This document shows, in pieces, positions 37,544-47,846 of a stretch of 64,000 bases of DNA (positions are counted from its first letter, which is position 1; each line of letters starts with the position of its first letter). The stretch covers positions 3,796,501-3,860,500 of the forward strand of contig NZ_CP053746.1 of the NCBI RefSeq assembly GCF_013201545.1, read 5' to 3'. The stretch is from Pseudomonas graminis. GTDB lineage: Bacteria > Pseudomonadota > Gammaproteobacteria > Pseudomonadales > Pseudomonadaceae. The notes beneath the pieces are model-generated. The model searched no databases, was not told where the DNA came from, and worked only from the letters and a program-made list of their open reading frames with translations. Both the position numbers and the translations under genes were made by a program.

Positions 37544-37870
37544 TGTGGGACCGGCTTCAGCCGGGAAGCCTTTGATCTGCTTTTGATCTTCAACCACAAA
37601 AAGTCCAGACAACACCAAACGCGACTTTGGTGCAGGCTGAACGCAGCTCTCGAGGAGTGGGCCGAGCGGCATGGATGCCGCGAGAGCCGCCCCCCGCCAT
37701 GGATGGCGGATGGCGGCGGGCCCACGGAGCGAGACCGGAGTGAAGGAACCCCGAGGTACGAGGGGCCCAACCAGGAGCAAGCACCCTTGGTTACTTGGGG
37801 TGCTTTTCCAAGTAACTCGCCGAAGGCGAAACTGTCTGCCCCCAGGCAGACGCCCTTGATCTTGATCTTT
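37544..37870. repeat. REP unit plus ~300-bp Pseudomonas intergenic repeat
   Basis: A single family A REP half (37544-37568) is followed at about 37571-37870 by a GC-rich block bounded by TTTGATCT / TTGATCTT motifs. I recognise this block from memory as a recurring intergenic sequence of pseudomonads (blocks such as GGGCCGAGCGGCATGGATGC and GTTACTTGGGGTGCTTTTCC). It is open in several frames, producing spurious ORFs, but shows no codon structure. Function is unknown. It fills the 436-base gap between the small ORF and tyrB. Confidence 0.65.
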
Positions 37871-37879
37871 AAAAAACGG

Positions 37880-39076
37880 TCAAATAACCGCCAAGATCGC
37901 CTCAGTAACCGCCCCGATATTTCCCTGGTTCAACGCCGCCACACAAATCCGCCCGGTATCCAGCGCATAAATCCCGAACTCATTGCGCAACCGATGAACC
38001 TGCGGTGTCGTCAGACCCGAATACGAAAACATCCCCCGCTGCCGCGCGACAAAACTGAAATCCTGCCCCGCCGCATTATTCGCCAGACGCTGGGTCATCT
38101 CCTCACGCATGCCACGAATCCGCAGGCGCATCTCACCCAGCTCTGCCTCCCACTTGCCACGCAACTCAGGGCTGCTCAACACTGCGGCCACAATCGACGC
38201 GCCGTGGGTCGGCGGGTTGGAATAGTTCGTGCGGATCACACGCTTCACCTGAGACAACACCCGCGCCGTCTCCTCCTTCGAATCCGTCACGATCGACAGC
38301 GCGCCGACCCGCTCGCCGTACAGCGAAAACGACTTCGAAAACGAACTGGAAGCAAAGAACGTCAGGCCGCTGTCGGCGAACAGACGCACCGCCGCCGCGT
38401 CCTCGTCAATGCCGTCACCGAAGCCCTGATACGCCATGTCCAGAAACGGCACATGACCCTTGTCCTTCAGCACTTCAAGGACCTTCTTCCAGTCTTCCAG
38501 GGTCAGGTCAACGCCGGTCGGGTTGTGGCAGCACGCGTGCAGGACGACGATCGAGCCGGACGGCAGGTTCTGCAGATCTTCCAGCATGCCCGTGCGGTTC
38601 ACGTCATGGGTGGCGGCGTCGTAGTAGCGATAGTTCTGCACCGGGAAACCGGCGGTCTCGAACAGCGCGCGGTGGTTTTCCCAGCTTGGGTCGCTGATCG
38701 CCACAACGGCGTCGGGAGAAAGCTGCTTGAGGAAGTCAGCGCCGATCTTCAGAGCGCCCGTACCGCCGACCGCCTGAACCGTCATCACCCGGCCCGACGC
38801 CAGCAGCGGCGACTCGGCGCCGAACAGCAAGGCTTGCACGGCCTTGTCATAAGCGGCAATGCCGTCGATGGGCAGATAGCCGCGGGGCAGGTGTTGGGCC
38901 ACCCGGTTTTCTTCCGCTTCGACAACGGCGCGCAGCAGCGGAATTTTCCCTTCTTCGTTGCTGTAAACACCGACACCCAGATTGACCTTGGTCGTACGTG
39001 TATCGGCGTTGAATGCTTCGTTGAGGCCCAGGATAGGATCGCGTGGTGCCATTTCGACAGCGGAGAACAGGCTCAT
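37880..39076 (-). CDS. tyrB: Aromatic amino acid aminotransferase (class I PLP)
   Basis: The 398-residue aminotransferase converts aromatic keto acids and glutamate to Phe/Tyr (also Asp). PLP-site features are present: the cofactor lysine in SSFSKSFSLYGERVG, HACCHNPTG, and the substrate arginine near the C-terminus in DTGRICVAAL. Start ATG 39076 (MSLFSAVEMAPRDPILG) matches the family; the 39145 extension is not conserved. It is divergent from uvrB, as in other pseudomonads. Confidence 0.94.
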   Translation of the reverse strand: MSLFSAVEMAPRDPILGLNEAFNADTRTTKVNLGVGVYSNEEGKIPLLRAVVEAEENRVAQHLPRGYLPIDGIAAYDKAVQALLFGAESPLLASGRVMTVQAVGGTGALKIGADFLKQLSPDAVVAISDPSWENHRALFETAGFPVQNYRYYDAATHDVNRTGMLEDLQNLPSGSIVVLHACCHNPTGVDLTLEDWKKVLEVLKDKGHVPFLDMAYQGFGDGIDEDAAAVRLFADSGLTFFASSSFSKSFSLYGERVGALSIVTDSKEETARVLSQVKRVIRTNYSNPPTHGASIVAAVLSSPELRGKWEAELGEMRLRIRGMREEMTQRLANNAAGQDFSFVARQRGMFSYSGLTTPQVHRLRNEFGIYALDTGRICVAALNQGNIGAVTEAILAVI

Positions 39077-39233
39077 TGTGCGGGGGCTCTGAGTGGGGAG
39101 TGAATGGGTCGCGTCGCTCCAGCCGATTGCACTAGAGCGGTGCACAAACGGGGAGCTAGTATAAAGACCCGGGCCAGTGCGGGCGACAGGCCGGGGCGGG
39201 TTTTTGCCGCTTTTTGGCGAAATTTTTCGACCG

Positions 39234-39255
39234 TTAGTCCTGTGCTGCGGACTAA
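39234..39255. repeat. Inverted repeat in the tyrB-uvrB intergenic region
   Basis: TTAGTCC (39234-39240) and GGACTAA (39249-39255) form a perfect 7-bp inverted repeat around an 8-base centre within the 333-base divergent gap. It may be a regulator site. No SOS (LexA) box was found in this gap. Confidence 0.35.
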
Positions 39256-39409
39256 TCTCGGGAGGGTGGCTTGAAAGGTGGCGCAGTCGACTCCACTTGT
39301 AGTCCCATCACTTCTTTTATGTACGTCTTTTCCCTGACGGGATCAGCCGTCCGTGCTCAATTGCGTTGCTGCAGGATTTATCTGGCAGTGGCCCCTCCAG
39401 AGGTACGTT

Positions 39410-41425
<2,016 letters not shown>

Positions 41426-41508
41426 TTCGCGCAGGGGCTTGAATGCTGGAGCCGCGCAGGCCGCGCCTGTTAACATTCGCGGCTTGTTCGACCTATCCGG
41501 GATTTTCC

Positions 41509-42990
41509 ATGACCACCGTTCGCACCCGCATCGCGCCATCGCCCACCGGCGACCCCCACGTTGGCACGGCCTACATCGCGCTGTTCAACTATTGCTTCGC
41601 CAAGCAGCATGGCGGCGAATTCATCCTGCGCATTGAGGACACCGATCAACTGCGCTCGACCCGCGAGTCCGAACAACAGATTTTCGACGCGCTTCGCTGG
41701 CTCGGCATCGAATGGAGCGAAGGCCCCGATGTTGGCGGTCCTCATGGTCCGTATCGCCAGAGCGAGCGCGGCGACATCTACAAGAAGTACGTGCAGCAAC
41801 TGGTCGACGCCGGTCATGCCTTCCCGTGTTTCTGCACCGCCGAAGAGCTCGACCAGATGCGCGCCGAGCAGACCGCCCGTGGCGAAACCCCGCGCTACGA
41901 CGGCCGCGCGCTGTTGCTCTCGAAAGAAGAAGTCGGGCGCCGCCTGGCCGCTGGCGAACCCCATGTGATCCGCATGAAGGTGCCAAGCGAGGGTGTTTGC
42001 GTGGTGCCGGACATCCTCCGTGGCGAAGTCGAAATCCCCTGGGACCGCATGGACATGCAGGTCCTGATGAAGACTGACGGCCTGCCGACCTACTTCCTGG
42101 CCAATGTCGTCGACGACCACCTGATGGGCATCACCCACGTGCTGCGCGGCGAAGAATGGCTGCCGTCGGCACCGAAGCTGATCCTGCTCTACGAATACTT
42201 CGGCTGGGAAAAACCGGCGCTGTGCTACATGCCGCTGCTGCGTAACCCGGACAAGAGCAAGCTGTCCAAGCGCAAGAACCCGACCTCGGTGACGTTCTAC
42301 GAGCGCATGGGATTCATGCCCGAAGCGATGCTCAACTACCTGGGCCGCATGGGCTGGTCGATGCCCGACGAGCGCGAAAAGTTCTCGCTGGACGAAATGG
42401 TCGAACACTTCGACCTGACCCGCGTCTCCCTCGGCGGCCCGATATTCGACATCGAGAAACTGTCGTGGCTCAACGGCCAGTGGCTGCGTGAACTGCCGGT
42501 GGAAGAGTTCGCCACCCGCGTGCAGAAGTGGGCGTTCAACAGCGACTACATGATGAAGATCGCGCCCCACGTTCAGGGTCGCGTCGAGACCTTCAGCCAG
42601 ATCGCGCCACTGGGCGGCTTCTTCTTCGCCGGTGGCGTGACGCCGGACGTGAAGCTGTTCGAGCACAAGAAGTTGTCGCCGGAACAGGTGCGTCAGGTTA
42701 TTCAACTGATCCTGTGGAAGCTGGAATCCCTGCGGCAGTGGGAGAAGGAAAAGATCACCGGTTGCATTCAGGCCGTGGTCGAGCACCTTGAGCTGAAGCT
42801 GCGCGATGCCATGCCGCTGATGTTTGCCGCCATCACCGGTCAGGCAAACTCGGTATCAGTGACCGATGCGATGGAGATTCTTGGTCCGGACCTGACCCGC
42901 TTCCGTCTGCGCCAGGCGCTGGACATGCTGGGCGGCGTGTCCAAGAAAGAGAATAAAGAGTGGGAAAAGCTGCTCGGCGCTATTGGCTGA
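41509..42990 (+). CDS. gltX: Glutamyl-tRNA synthetase
   Basis: The 493-residue class I synthetase charges tRNA-Glu. It has the HIGH-like motif in [16 protein letters not shown] and the KMSKS-like motif [11 protein letters not shown], followed by the alpha-helical anticodon-binding domains. Cysteines FCTAEEL lie in the usual zinc-region position. ATG 41509 ([14 protein letters not shown]) is the family start. Two tRNA-Glu genes lie just downstream (43356 and 43613). Confidence 0.98.
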   Translation: MTTVRTRIAPSPTGDPHVGTAYIALFNYCFAKQHGGEFILRIEDTDQLRSTRESEQQIFDALRWLGIEWSEGPDVGGPHGPYRQSERGDIYKKYVQQLVDAGHAFPCFCTAEELDQMRAEQTARGETPRYDGRALLLSKEEVGRRLAAGEPHVIRMKVPSEGVCVVPDILRGEVEIPWDRMDMQVLMKTDGLPTYFLANVVDDHLMGITHVLRGEEWLPSAPKLILLYEYFGWEKPALCYMPLLRNPDKSKLSKRKNPTSVTFYERMGFMPEAMLNYLGRMGWSMPDEREKFSLDEMVEHFDLTRVSLGGPIFDIEKLSWLNGQWLRELPVEEFATRVQKWAFNSDYMMKIAPHVQGRVETFSQIAPLGGFFFAGGVTPDVKLFEHKKLSPEQVRQVIQLILWKLESLRQWEKEKITGCIQAVVEHLELKLRDAMPLMFAAITGQANSVSVTDAMEILGPDLTRFRLRQALDMLGGVSKKENKEWEKLLGAIG

Positions 42991-43103
42991 ACGCCGCCGG
43001 GCCATTGGGCATTTGCCGGATGGCCCGGCGTGGGGCATTTTTGCGGGAGGCGGTAAGTGATTGTTATCCCGGAAAATTCTTTTGGAATTGTTTGAAAAAG
43101 AGT

Positions 43104-43132
43104 TTGACAGCTTTGTGGGTCGCACTTAATAT
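43104..43132 (+). promoter_or_regulatory. Strong sigma-70 promoter for the tRNA cluster
   Basis: TTGACA (43104-43109), a 17-base spacer, and TAATAT (43127-43132), followed by the GC-rich discriminator GCGCCCCG. A perfect -35 with a G/C discriminator is typical of stable-RNA promoters under ppGpp/DksA (stringent) control. It lies 65 bases ahead of the first tRNA. Confidence 0.88.
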
Positions 43133-43196
43133 GCGCCCCGTCCACACGGCAACGCAGAAACACGCGGTAACGCGGCGTTCTCTGTCAGTGTAATGT

Positions 43197-43272
43197 GGGG
43201 CTATAGCTCAGCTGGGAGAGCGCCTGCATGGCATGCAGGAGGTCAGCGGTTCGATCCCGCTTAGCTCCACCA
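43197..43272 (+). tRNA. tRNA-Ala (anticodon GGC), copy 1
   Basis: This 76-base cloverleaf has acceptor GGGGCTA/TAGCTCC, anticodon stem CCTGC/GCAGG with loop ATGGCAT (GGC), and CCA encoded at 43270-43272. It is identical to copy 2 at 43483. Confidence 0.97.
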
Positions 43273-43355
43273 AATTAGAAGCTTCAAGGGTCGCTTTACT
43301 GCCTTGAAGCTTGTACCGAATCGGAACCAGCGCCGATGCGGTACGCAAGGGTTAC

Positions 43356-43431
43356 GTCCCCTTCGTCTAGTGGCCTAGGACACCGCCCTTTCACGGCGGT
43401 AACAGGGGTTCGAGTCCCCTAGGGGACGCCA
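43356..43431 (+). tRNA. tRNA-Glu (anticodon TTC), copy 1
   Basis: Its 76 bases comprise acceptor GTCCCCT/AGGGGAC, anticodon stem CCGCC/GGCGG with loop CTTTCAC (TTC), and an encoded CCA. It is identical to copy 2 at 43613. It is probably cotranscribed with the flanking tRNA-Ala genes. Confidence 0.97.
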
Positions 43432-43482
43432 GTTTTACCGAGTGATGCGTTAAAGCTGATCTCCGCCGAGAGGCGTAAAGTC

Positions 43483-43558
43483 GGGGCTATAGCTCAGCTG
43501 GGAGAGCGCCTGCATGGCATGCAGGAGGTCAGCGGTTCGATCCCGCTTAGCTCCACCA
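43483..43558 (+). tRNA. tRNA-Ala (anticodon GGC), copy 2
   Basis: Identical in sequence to copy 1 at 43197-43272. The spacer to the preceding tRNA-Glu (51 bases) differs from the spacers elsewhere, so only the genes, not the spacers, are duplicated identically. Confidence 0.97.
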
Positions 43559-43612
43559 ATTTCTGCCAGGGTTCGTCATGTTGTCATCGACGAATCTGCT
43601 CGAAGGTTTTGC

Positions 43613-43688
43613 GTCCCCTTCGTCTAGTGGCCTAGGACACCGCCCTTTCACGGCGGTAACAGGGGTTCGAGTCCCCTAGGGGACGCCA
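43613..43688 (+). tRNA. tRNA-Glu (anticodon TTC), copy 2
   Basis: Identical to copy 1 at 43356-43431, including CCA. Last gene of the four-tRNA unit, followed 21 bases later by a strong terminator. Confidence 0.97.
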
Positions 43689-43709
43689 CGATTTCTCGCT
43701 CTGCGAGAC

Positions 43710-43749
43710 CAAGGGTCATTCGATTATTGAATGGCCCTTTTGTTTTTTT
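43710..43749 (+). terminator. Terminator of the tRNA operon
   Basis: AAGGGTCATTC (43711-43721) pairs with GAATGGCCCTT (43729-43739) with one G-T-type mismatch zone, followed by TTTGTTTTTTT. It ends the tRNA-Ala/Glu transcript. Confidence 0.9.
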
Positions 43750-43845
43750 GGGGTCTGGTTCCAGACCTTGTCCTTGATAGGTCTCTCCAGTCGTTCATCC
43801 ACCGGTCGTTGATCTCAAACATCGGTTGCGTCCTTGCCAACGCAC

Positions 43846-43873
43846 ATGATGAGGATAATATTATCGCCATCAT
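43846..43873. promoter_or_regulatory. 28-bp palindrome, probable TetR operator
   Basis: ATGATG-AG-GATAAT and ATTATC-GC-CATCAT form an inverted repeat with 12 of 14 positions matched; the inner GATAATATTATC is perfect. It ends 13 bases before the TetR ATG, overlapping the expected promoter, which fits autorepression. Confidence 0.7.
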
Positions 43874-43886
43874 CCCGGAGGCGGTC

Positions 43887-44426
43887 ATGAACGACAAAAA
43901 AGCACAGACCCGCGAACGCATACTCACTGCTGCCAGCACCGCGCTGATCGCGCGCGGCCCGATCGAGCCCAGCGTCAACGAGATCATGGGCGCAGCCGGA
44001 CTAACCGTGGGTGGCTTCTATGCGCACTTCGACAGCAAGGAAGCGCTGATGCTGGAAGCCTTCAGCCAGTTGCTGGCCGAGCGCCGAGAGATGGTTGCGA
44101 CGATCGACGATCAGTTACCGGGCGATGAGCGGCGCGCGCTGCTGGCGGCGTTCTACCTGTCGCGCAGGCACCGTGACGCGCAACAACACGCATGCCCGTT
44201 GCCGACGGCGATAGGGGAGATGACGCGTCTCTCCGCCGACTTCCGCAACGCTCTGGCGGAACATGTCGAACTGATGGTGGCGCAACTCGCTGCAAGCCCT
44301 GAGGAGGCCGACAAGACCCTGGCCGACATCGCCTTGATGGTCGGTGGTCTGGCGCTCGCCCGGGCCCTGGGCCCCGGCGAACTGTCGGATCGGGTGCTGA
44401 GGGCGGCGAAGTCGGCGGTGGTCTGA
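43887..44426 (+). CDS. TetR-family transcriptional repressor
   Basis: The 179-residue protein has the TetR DNA-binding domain in the first 55 residues (QTRERILTAAST, then IMGAAGLTVGGFYAHFDSKE) and a helical ligand domain with no recognisable specificity. ATG 43887 follows CCGGAGG. No obvious target is adjacent: the next gene is a thioesterase beyond a REP cluster. Its own promoter carries the palindrome at 43846-43873. Confidence 0.92.
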   Translation: MNDKKAQTRERILTAASTALIARGPIEPSVNEIMGAAGLTVGGFYAHFDSKEALMLEAFSQLLAERREMVATIDDQLPGDERRALLAAFYLSRRHRDAQQHACPLPTAIGEMTRLSADFRNALAEHVELMVAQLAASPEEADKTLADIALMVGGLALARALGPGELSDRVLRAAKSAVV

Positions 44427-44462
44427 GTCAGGCAGGACATCCGTTGTCGCCAGCCTTTCTAG

Positions 44463-44604
44463 TAGTAGGACCGGCTTCAGCCGGGAAGGGGCCAGCATAA
44501 GCAACCTCAATCTTGCGGTGTAACGTCCGACGCCTTCCCGGCTAAAGCCGGTCCCACTAAATACACGCGGTCAGTCAGTGGGACCGGCTTCAGCCGGGAA
44601 GGGG
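44463..44604. repeat. REP/REPIN cluster, family A (three units)
   Basis: Direct unit AGTAGGACCGGCTTCAGCCG (from 44464), inverted CTTCCCGGCTAAAGCCGGTC (44534 onward) and direct GTGGGACCGGCTTCAGCCGG (44579 onward), in the same direct-inverted-direct layout as at 26258 and 59461. They lie between the TetR and thioesterase genes. Confidence 0.9.
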
Positions 44605-44708
44605 CCAGCGGGGACACCCTCAATCTCTGGTCAGGCAAGCCCGCCATCAGTTTTGTCCGATGCTTTTGGTTACACTGCCCGCAGGATGAACAGAGGAGGC
44701 AGGAAGAA

Positions 44709-45149
44709 ATGGTCTGGGATCTGGCAACGCCGTTCGTCATCGATCTGCAGGTGGGCGAGGAGGACATCGATGGCTTGGGTCACGCCAACAACGCTGTGTA
44801 CGTCACCTGGCTCGAGCGCTGCGCGTGGCGGCATTCGCAGCAACTGGGCCTGGACCTGACCGAGTACCGTCGACTGGACCGTGCCATGGCCGTGGTGCGT
44901 CACGAAATCGACTACCTGGCCAGCGCCTATCAGGATGACCAACTGCAACTGGCGACCTGGATCGTCGACTGGGACCAGCGTCTGAAAATGACCCGGCGCT
45001 TCCAGCTCAAACGTCCCAGTGACGGCATGACCTTGCTGCGGGCACAAACCACCTTCGTCTGCATCGAACTGTCGTCGGGCAAACCCAAGCGCATGCCGAG
45101 CGAGTTCATCGACGGCTACGCGGCGGGTCTGCACAGCACAGTCTCCTGA
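44709..45149 (+). CDS. Acyl-CoA thioesterase, 4HBT (YbgC/FcbC-like)
   Basis: The 146-residue hot-dog-fold protein has the active-site motif EEDIDGLGHANNAVYVTWLE with its catalytic aspartate. It hydrolyses acyl-CoA thioesters, but chain length and role are unknown. AGGAGGCAGG precedes the ATG. In P. aeruginosa, as I recall, a similar gene sits next to dusC, so this order looks ancestral. Confidence 0.88.
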   Translation: MVWDLATPFVIDLQVGEEDIDGLGHANNAVYVTWLERCAWRHSQQLGLDLTEYRRLDRAMAVVRHEIDYLASAYQDDQLQLATWIVDWDQRLKMTRRFQLKRPSDGMTLLRAQTTFVCIELSSGKPKRMPSEFIDGYAAGLHSTVS

Positions 45150-45224
45150 CGTCCGGCGCGCTTAAACCGTATCCAATCCGCCGGCCTCTGCGTAAACTGC
45201 CGGACTTTTTTTCGAGTGTGACCC

Positions 45225-46184
45225 ATGCAAATTGCCCTGGCGCCCATGGAAGGCCTGGTCGACGACATCCTGCGCGACGTGCTGACGCAGGTCGGCGGCA
45301 TCGACTGGTGCGTGACCGAATTCATCCGGGTGACCGAGCGCGTATTGCCGGAGCATTACTTCCACAAGCTCGCATCCGAGCTGTTGCAGGGCTCGAAAAC
45401 CCGCGCCGGCGTGCCGCTTCGTGTGCAGCTGCTGGGTTCGGACCCGGTGTGCCTGGCCGAGAATGCAGCTTTCGCGGCCGAACTGGGCGCTCCGGTCATT
45501 GACCTGAACTTCGGCTGCCCAGCCAAGACGGTCAACAAGTCCCGGGGCGGCGCGGTGTTGCTCAAAGAGCCAGAGCTGCTGCACACCATCCTCAGCCACG
45601 TGCGCCGCGCGGTGCCGGCACACATCCCGGTCACCGCGAAGATGCGCCTGGGCTATGACAGCACCGAGCCGGCCCTTGATTGCGCACGTGCGCTGGAAGC
45701 GGGCGGTGCCGAGCACATCGTCGTTCACGCACGGACCAAGGTCGACGGCTACAAGCCTCCGGCGCACTGGGAGTGGATCGGCAAGATTCAGGACGTGGTG
45801 AAGATTCCGATCATCGCCAACGGCGAGATCTGGACCGTTGACGACTGGCGCCGCTGCCGGGAAATCTGCGGGGCCCGCGACATCATGATCGGCCGCGGTC
45901 TGGTGGCGCGTCCGGATCTCGGCCGGCAAATCGCCGCTGCCCAAGCCGGGCGTGAGGTCATCCCTATGACATGGATCGCGTTGCAGCCGCTGCTGCGGGA
46001 TTTCTGGCTGCAGGCCATGGCCAAGATGACCCGCGTTCAGGCACCAGGCCGGCTCAAGCAGTGGGTGGTCCTGCTGACCAAAAGCTACCCCGAGGCCACT
46101 GTGCTATTTGATGCCCTGCGCCGCGAAACCGACTGCGAGCGGATCAGCCAGATGCTCGGCGTGAACGTGCCGGAAGCCGCCTGA
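45225..46184 (+). CDS. dusC: tRNA-dihydrouridine(16) synthase
   Basis: The 319-residue FMN enzyme reduces U16 in the tRNA D-loop. It has the N-terminal [14 protein letters not shown] motif, the catalytic cysteine in [19 protein letters not shown], and the FMN/tRNA motifs [15 protein letters not shown] and IANGEIW. Length and the C-terminal helical domain suit DusC rather than DusA or DusB. A hydrophilic C-terminus ends 20 bases before the ibpA promoter. Confidence 0.95.
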   Translation: MQIALAPMEGLVDDILRDVLTQVGGIDWCVTEFIRVTERVLPEHYFHKLASELLQGSKTRAGVPLRVQLLGSDPVCLAENAAFAAELGAPVIDLNFGCPAKTVNKSRGGAVLLKEPELLHTILSHVRRAVPAHIPVTAKMRLGYDSTEPALDCARALEAGGAEHIVVHARTKVDGYKPPAHWEWIGKIQDVVKIPIIANGEIWTVDDWRRCREICGARDIMIGRGLVARPDLGRQIAAAQAGREVIPMTWIALQPLLRDFWLQAMAKMTRVQAPGRLKQWVVLLTKSYPEATVLFDALRRETDCERISQMLGVNVPEAA

Positions 46185-46203
46185 AAAAATTTTTTGCACG
46201 ACT

Positions 46204-46231
46204 CTTGAAACGCAAATGGCCGTCCCTATTT
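46204..46231 (+). promoter_or_regulatory. Sigma-32 heat-shock promoter of ibpA
   Basis: CTTGAAA (46204-46210), 13 bases, then CCCTATTT (46224-46231) matches the RpoH consensus CTTGAAA-N11-15-CCCCATNT with one mismatch. It lies about 69 bases ahead of the ibpA start. Confidence 0.85.
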
Positions 46232-46239
46232 TGGGATTA

Positions 46240-46299
46240 CGCGATGCCGAAGTCGGGTCGCGGAGATAACCACTTGCTGATTTATCAGGAGATTTTCAG
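46240..46299 (+). promoter_or_regulatory. ROSE-type RNA thermometer in the ibpA leader
   Basis: Near the start, CTTGCTGAT (46273-46281) can pair with ATCAGGAG (46284-46291), hiding the AGGAG ribosome site with the ROSE hallmark U(U/C)GCU opposite AGGA. ROSE elements are known in Pseudomonas ibpA leaders. The upstream hairpins of the element were not worked out in detail. Confidence 0.7.
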
Positions 46300-46743
46300 A
46301 TGACTACTGCATTTTCCCTGGCTCCACTGTTCCGTCACTCCGTTGGCTTCGACCGCTTCAACGACCTGTTCGAATCGGCGGCGCGCAACGAGTCGGCGAG
46401 CAGCTATCCTCCCTACAACGTCGAAAAACACGCTGATGACCAATACCGCATTGTCATCGCGGCGGCGGGGTTCCAGGAGGAAGATCTGGAGTTGCAAGTC
46501 GAGAAGGGCGTACTGACCGTCACCGGCAGCAAGCGCGAGAACACCGCGGAAGGCGTGACCTTCCTGCACCAGGGCATTGCCCAGCGTGCATTCAAGCTGT
46601 CGTTCCGCCTGGCTGATCACATCGAGGTCAAAAACGCTGCTTTGGCCAATGGCCTGCTGAACATTGACCTGCTGCGTCTGGTGCCTGAAGAGGCCAAGCC
46701 AAAACGCATCGAAATCAATGCTCAGAAAACCCTGACTCACTGA
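46300..46743 (+). CDS. ibpA: Small heat-shock protein, Hsp20 family
   Basis: The 147-residue chaperone has the alpha-crystallin domain from about residue 35 (YNVEKHADDQYRIVIAAAGF) to 130. It includes the GVLTVTGSKRE strand and the C-terminal tail KRIEINAQKT with an IxI-like motif used in oligomerisation. It holds unfolded proteins for DnaK/ClpB refolding. Expression should be doubly heat-controlled by the sigma-32 promoter and the leader thermometer. A clean terminator follows at 46761. Confidence 0.96.
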   Translation: MTTAFSLAPLFRHSVGFDRFNDLFESAARNESASSYPPYNVEKHADDQYRIVIAAAGFQEEDLELQVEKGVLTVTGSKRENTAEGVTFLHQGIAQRAFKLSFRLADHIEVKNAALANGLLNIDLLRLVPEEAKPKRIEINAQKTLTH

Positions 46744-46760
46744 TCCCGAGTCAGTGTGAG

Positions 46761-46786
46761 AAGGCGCCCTGCGGGGCGCCTTTTTT
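46761..46786. terminator. Terminator between ibpA and the LysR gene
   Basis: AAGGCGCCC (46761-46769) pairs with GGGCGCCTT (46774-46782), then TTTTT. It sits between convergent genes; on the minus strand it has no U-run, so it mainly serves ibpA. Confidence 0.9.
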
Positions 46787-46794
46787 GTGTGCGG

Positions 46795-47691
46795 TCAGCG
46801 CGCCTGCGATTGCTCCAGCCCTGCAGCCTGCCCATCCAGCAGCGCCATGAACGCCCGCGCGGCGTTGGACAGCGTGCGTTCGGTGTGGACGATATAGCCT
46901 AGCTGTCGGCGCAACTGAATGCCCGGTAACGGAATGGCCGTGACCTGTTCGTCGAGCATGGTCCGGGGCAACACGCTCCAGGCCAGGCCAATGGACACCA
47001 TCATCTTGATCGTCTCCATGTAGTTGGTGCTCATGGCGATATTCGGCTTCAGCCCTTGGGCTTCGCACAGTCCGCTGACGATGTGGTGGGTGAAGGTGTT
47101 CTCGCCCGGGAACACCGCCGGGTAGCCGGCGATGTCGGCCAGGCTGACGTTGTTCTGAGTGGCCAGCGGGTGCTCGGGTGCGGCGACAAAATCCAGGGGA
47201 TCGTCCCAGACCTTGACGGCTTTCACCAGCGCGTGGGGCTCGGGCGCCAATGTAATCACCGCCAGTTCCGCGCGGCCGTGGAGGATTTCTTCGTAGGCCA
47301 CTTCCGAATCGAGAAACTGAATGTCCAGCGCGACGTCCGGATAGGCCTTGGTAAATGCCCTTAACAGCGTAGGCAACCGGTGCAGTCCGATGTGGTGACT
47401 GGTCGCCAGGGTCAGACGCCCGGTGACCTCGCCGGTCAGGTTGGTCAGCGCGCGACGTGTGTCATCCAGCACATTGAGAATCTGGTAAGCGCGGGGGAGG
47501 AGTGCGCGTCCGGCTTCGGTCAGGCTGACCTCGCGGCCCAGACGATCAAAAAGCCGCACGTCCAGCTGCTGCTCCAGACCGGCGATGCGTTTGCTGACCG
47601 CCGGTTGCGTCAGGTGCAAGCGCTCTCCGGCTGCCGAGAAACTGCCCGTCTCGGCGATGGCGATAAAGGCATTGAGATTAGCCAAATCCAT
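46795..47691 (-). CDS. LysR-family regulator, divergent from leuC
   Basis: The 298-residue protein has the LysR helix-turn-helix (FIAIAETGSFSAAGERLHLT, AVSKRIAGLE) and the usual two-lobed effector domain. ATG 47691 (MDLANLNAF) has AGGA seven bases upstream; the 47715 start adds a polar stub. It is placed divergently from leuC, as in PAO1, suggesting control of leucine synthesis or a metabolite of it. The effector is unknown. Confidence 0.9.
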   Translation of the reverse strand: MDLANLNAFIAIAETGSFSAAGERLHLTQPAVSKRIAGLEQQLDVRLFDRLGREVSLTEAGRALLPRAYQILNVLDDTRRALTNLTGEVTGRLTLATSHHIGLHRLPTLLRAFTKAYPDVALDIQFLDSEVAYEEILHGRAELAVITLAPEPHALVKAVKVWDDPLDFVAAPEHPLATQNNVSLADIAGYPAVFPGENTFTHHIVSGLCEAQGLKPNIAMSTNYMETIKMMVSIGLAWSVLPRTMLDEQVTAIPLPGIQLRRQLGYIVHTERTLSNAARAFMALLDGQAAGLEQSQAR

Positions 47692-47846
47692 CTCGGATTC
47701 CTGTTGGTTATGCAAAGCATGAAAAATATGAATTTGAGTTATTTAAGCATATTCCATAGCATCTCCCCCACAAGCCAAGGGTCTTTACGGTGTCATTGCG
47801 ACATCGGCGGCCGGGGCATAGAAATACGCTGATGAGGAACCGTCTG

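Noticed and set aside
37427..39103. 558-residue plus-strand open frame
   Set aside because: It runs through a REP, the intergenic repeat and the antisense of tyrB; no domain, and tyrB on the minus strand is certain.
43697..43709. Further tRNA genes in the cluster after the second tRNA-Glu
   Set aside because: The sequence goes directly into the terminator; no additional cloverleaf could be formed.
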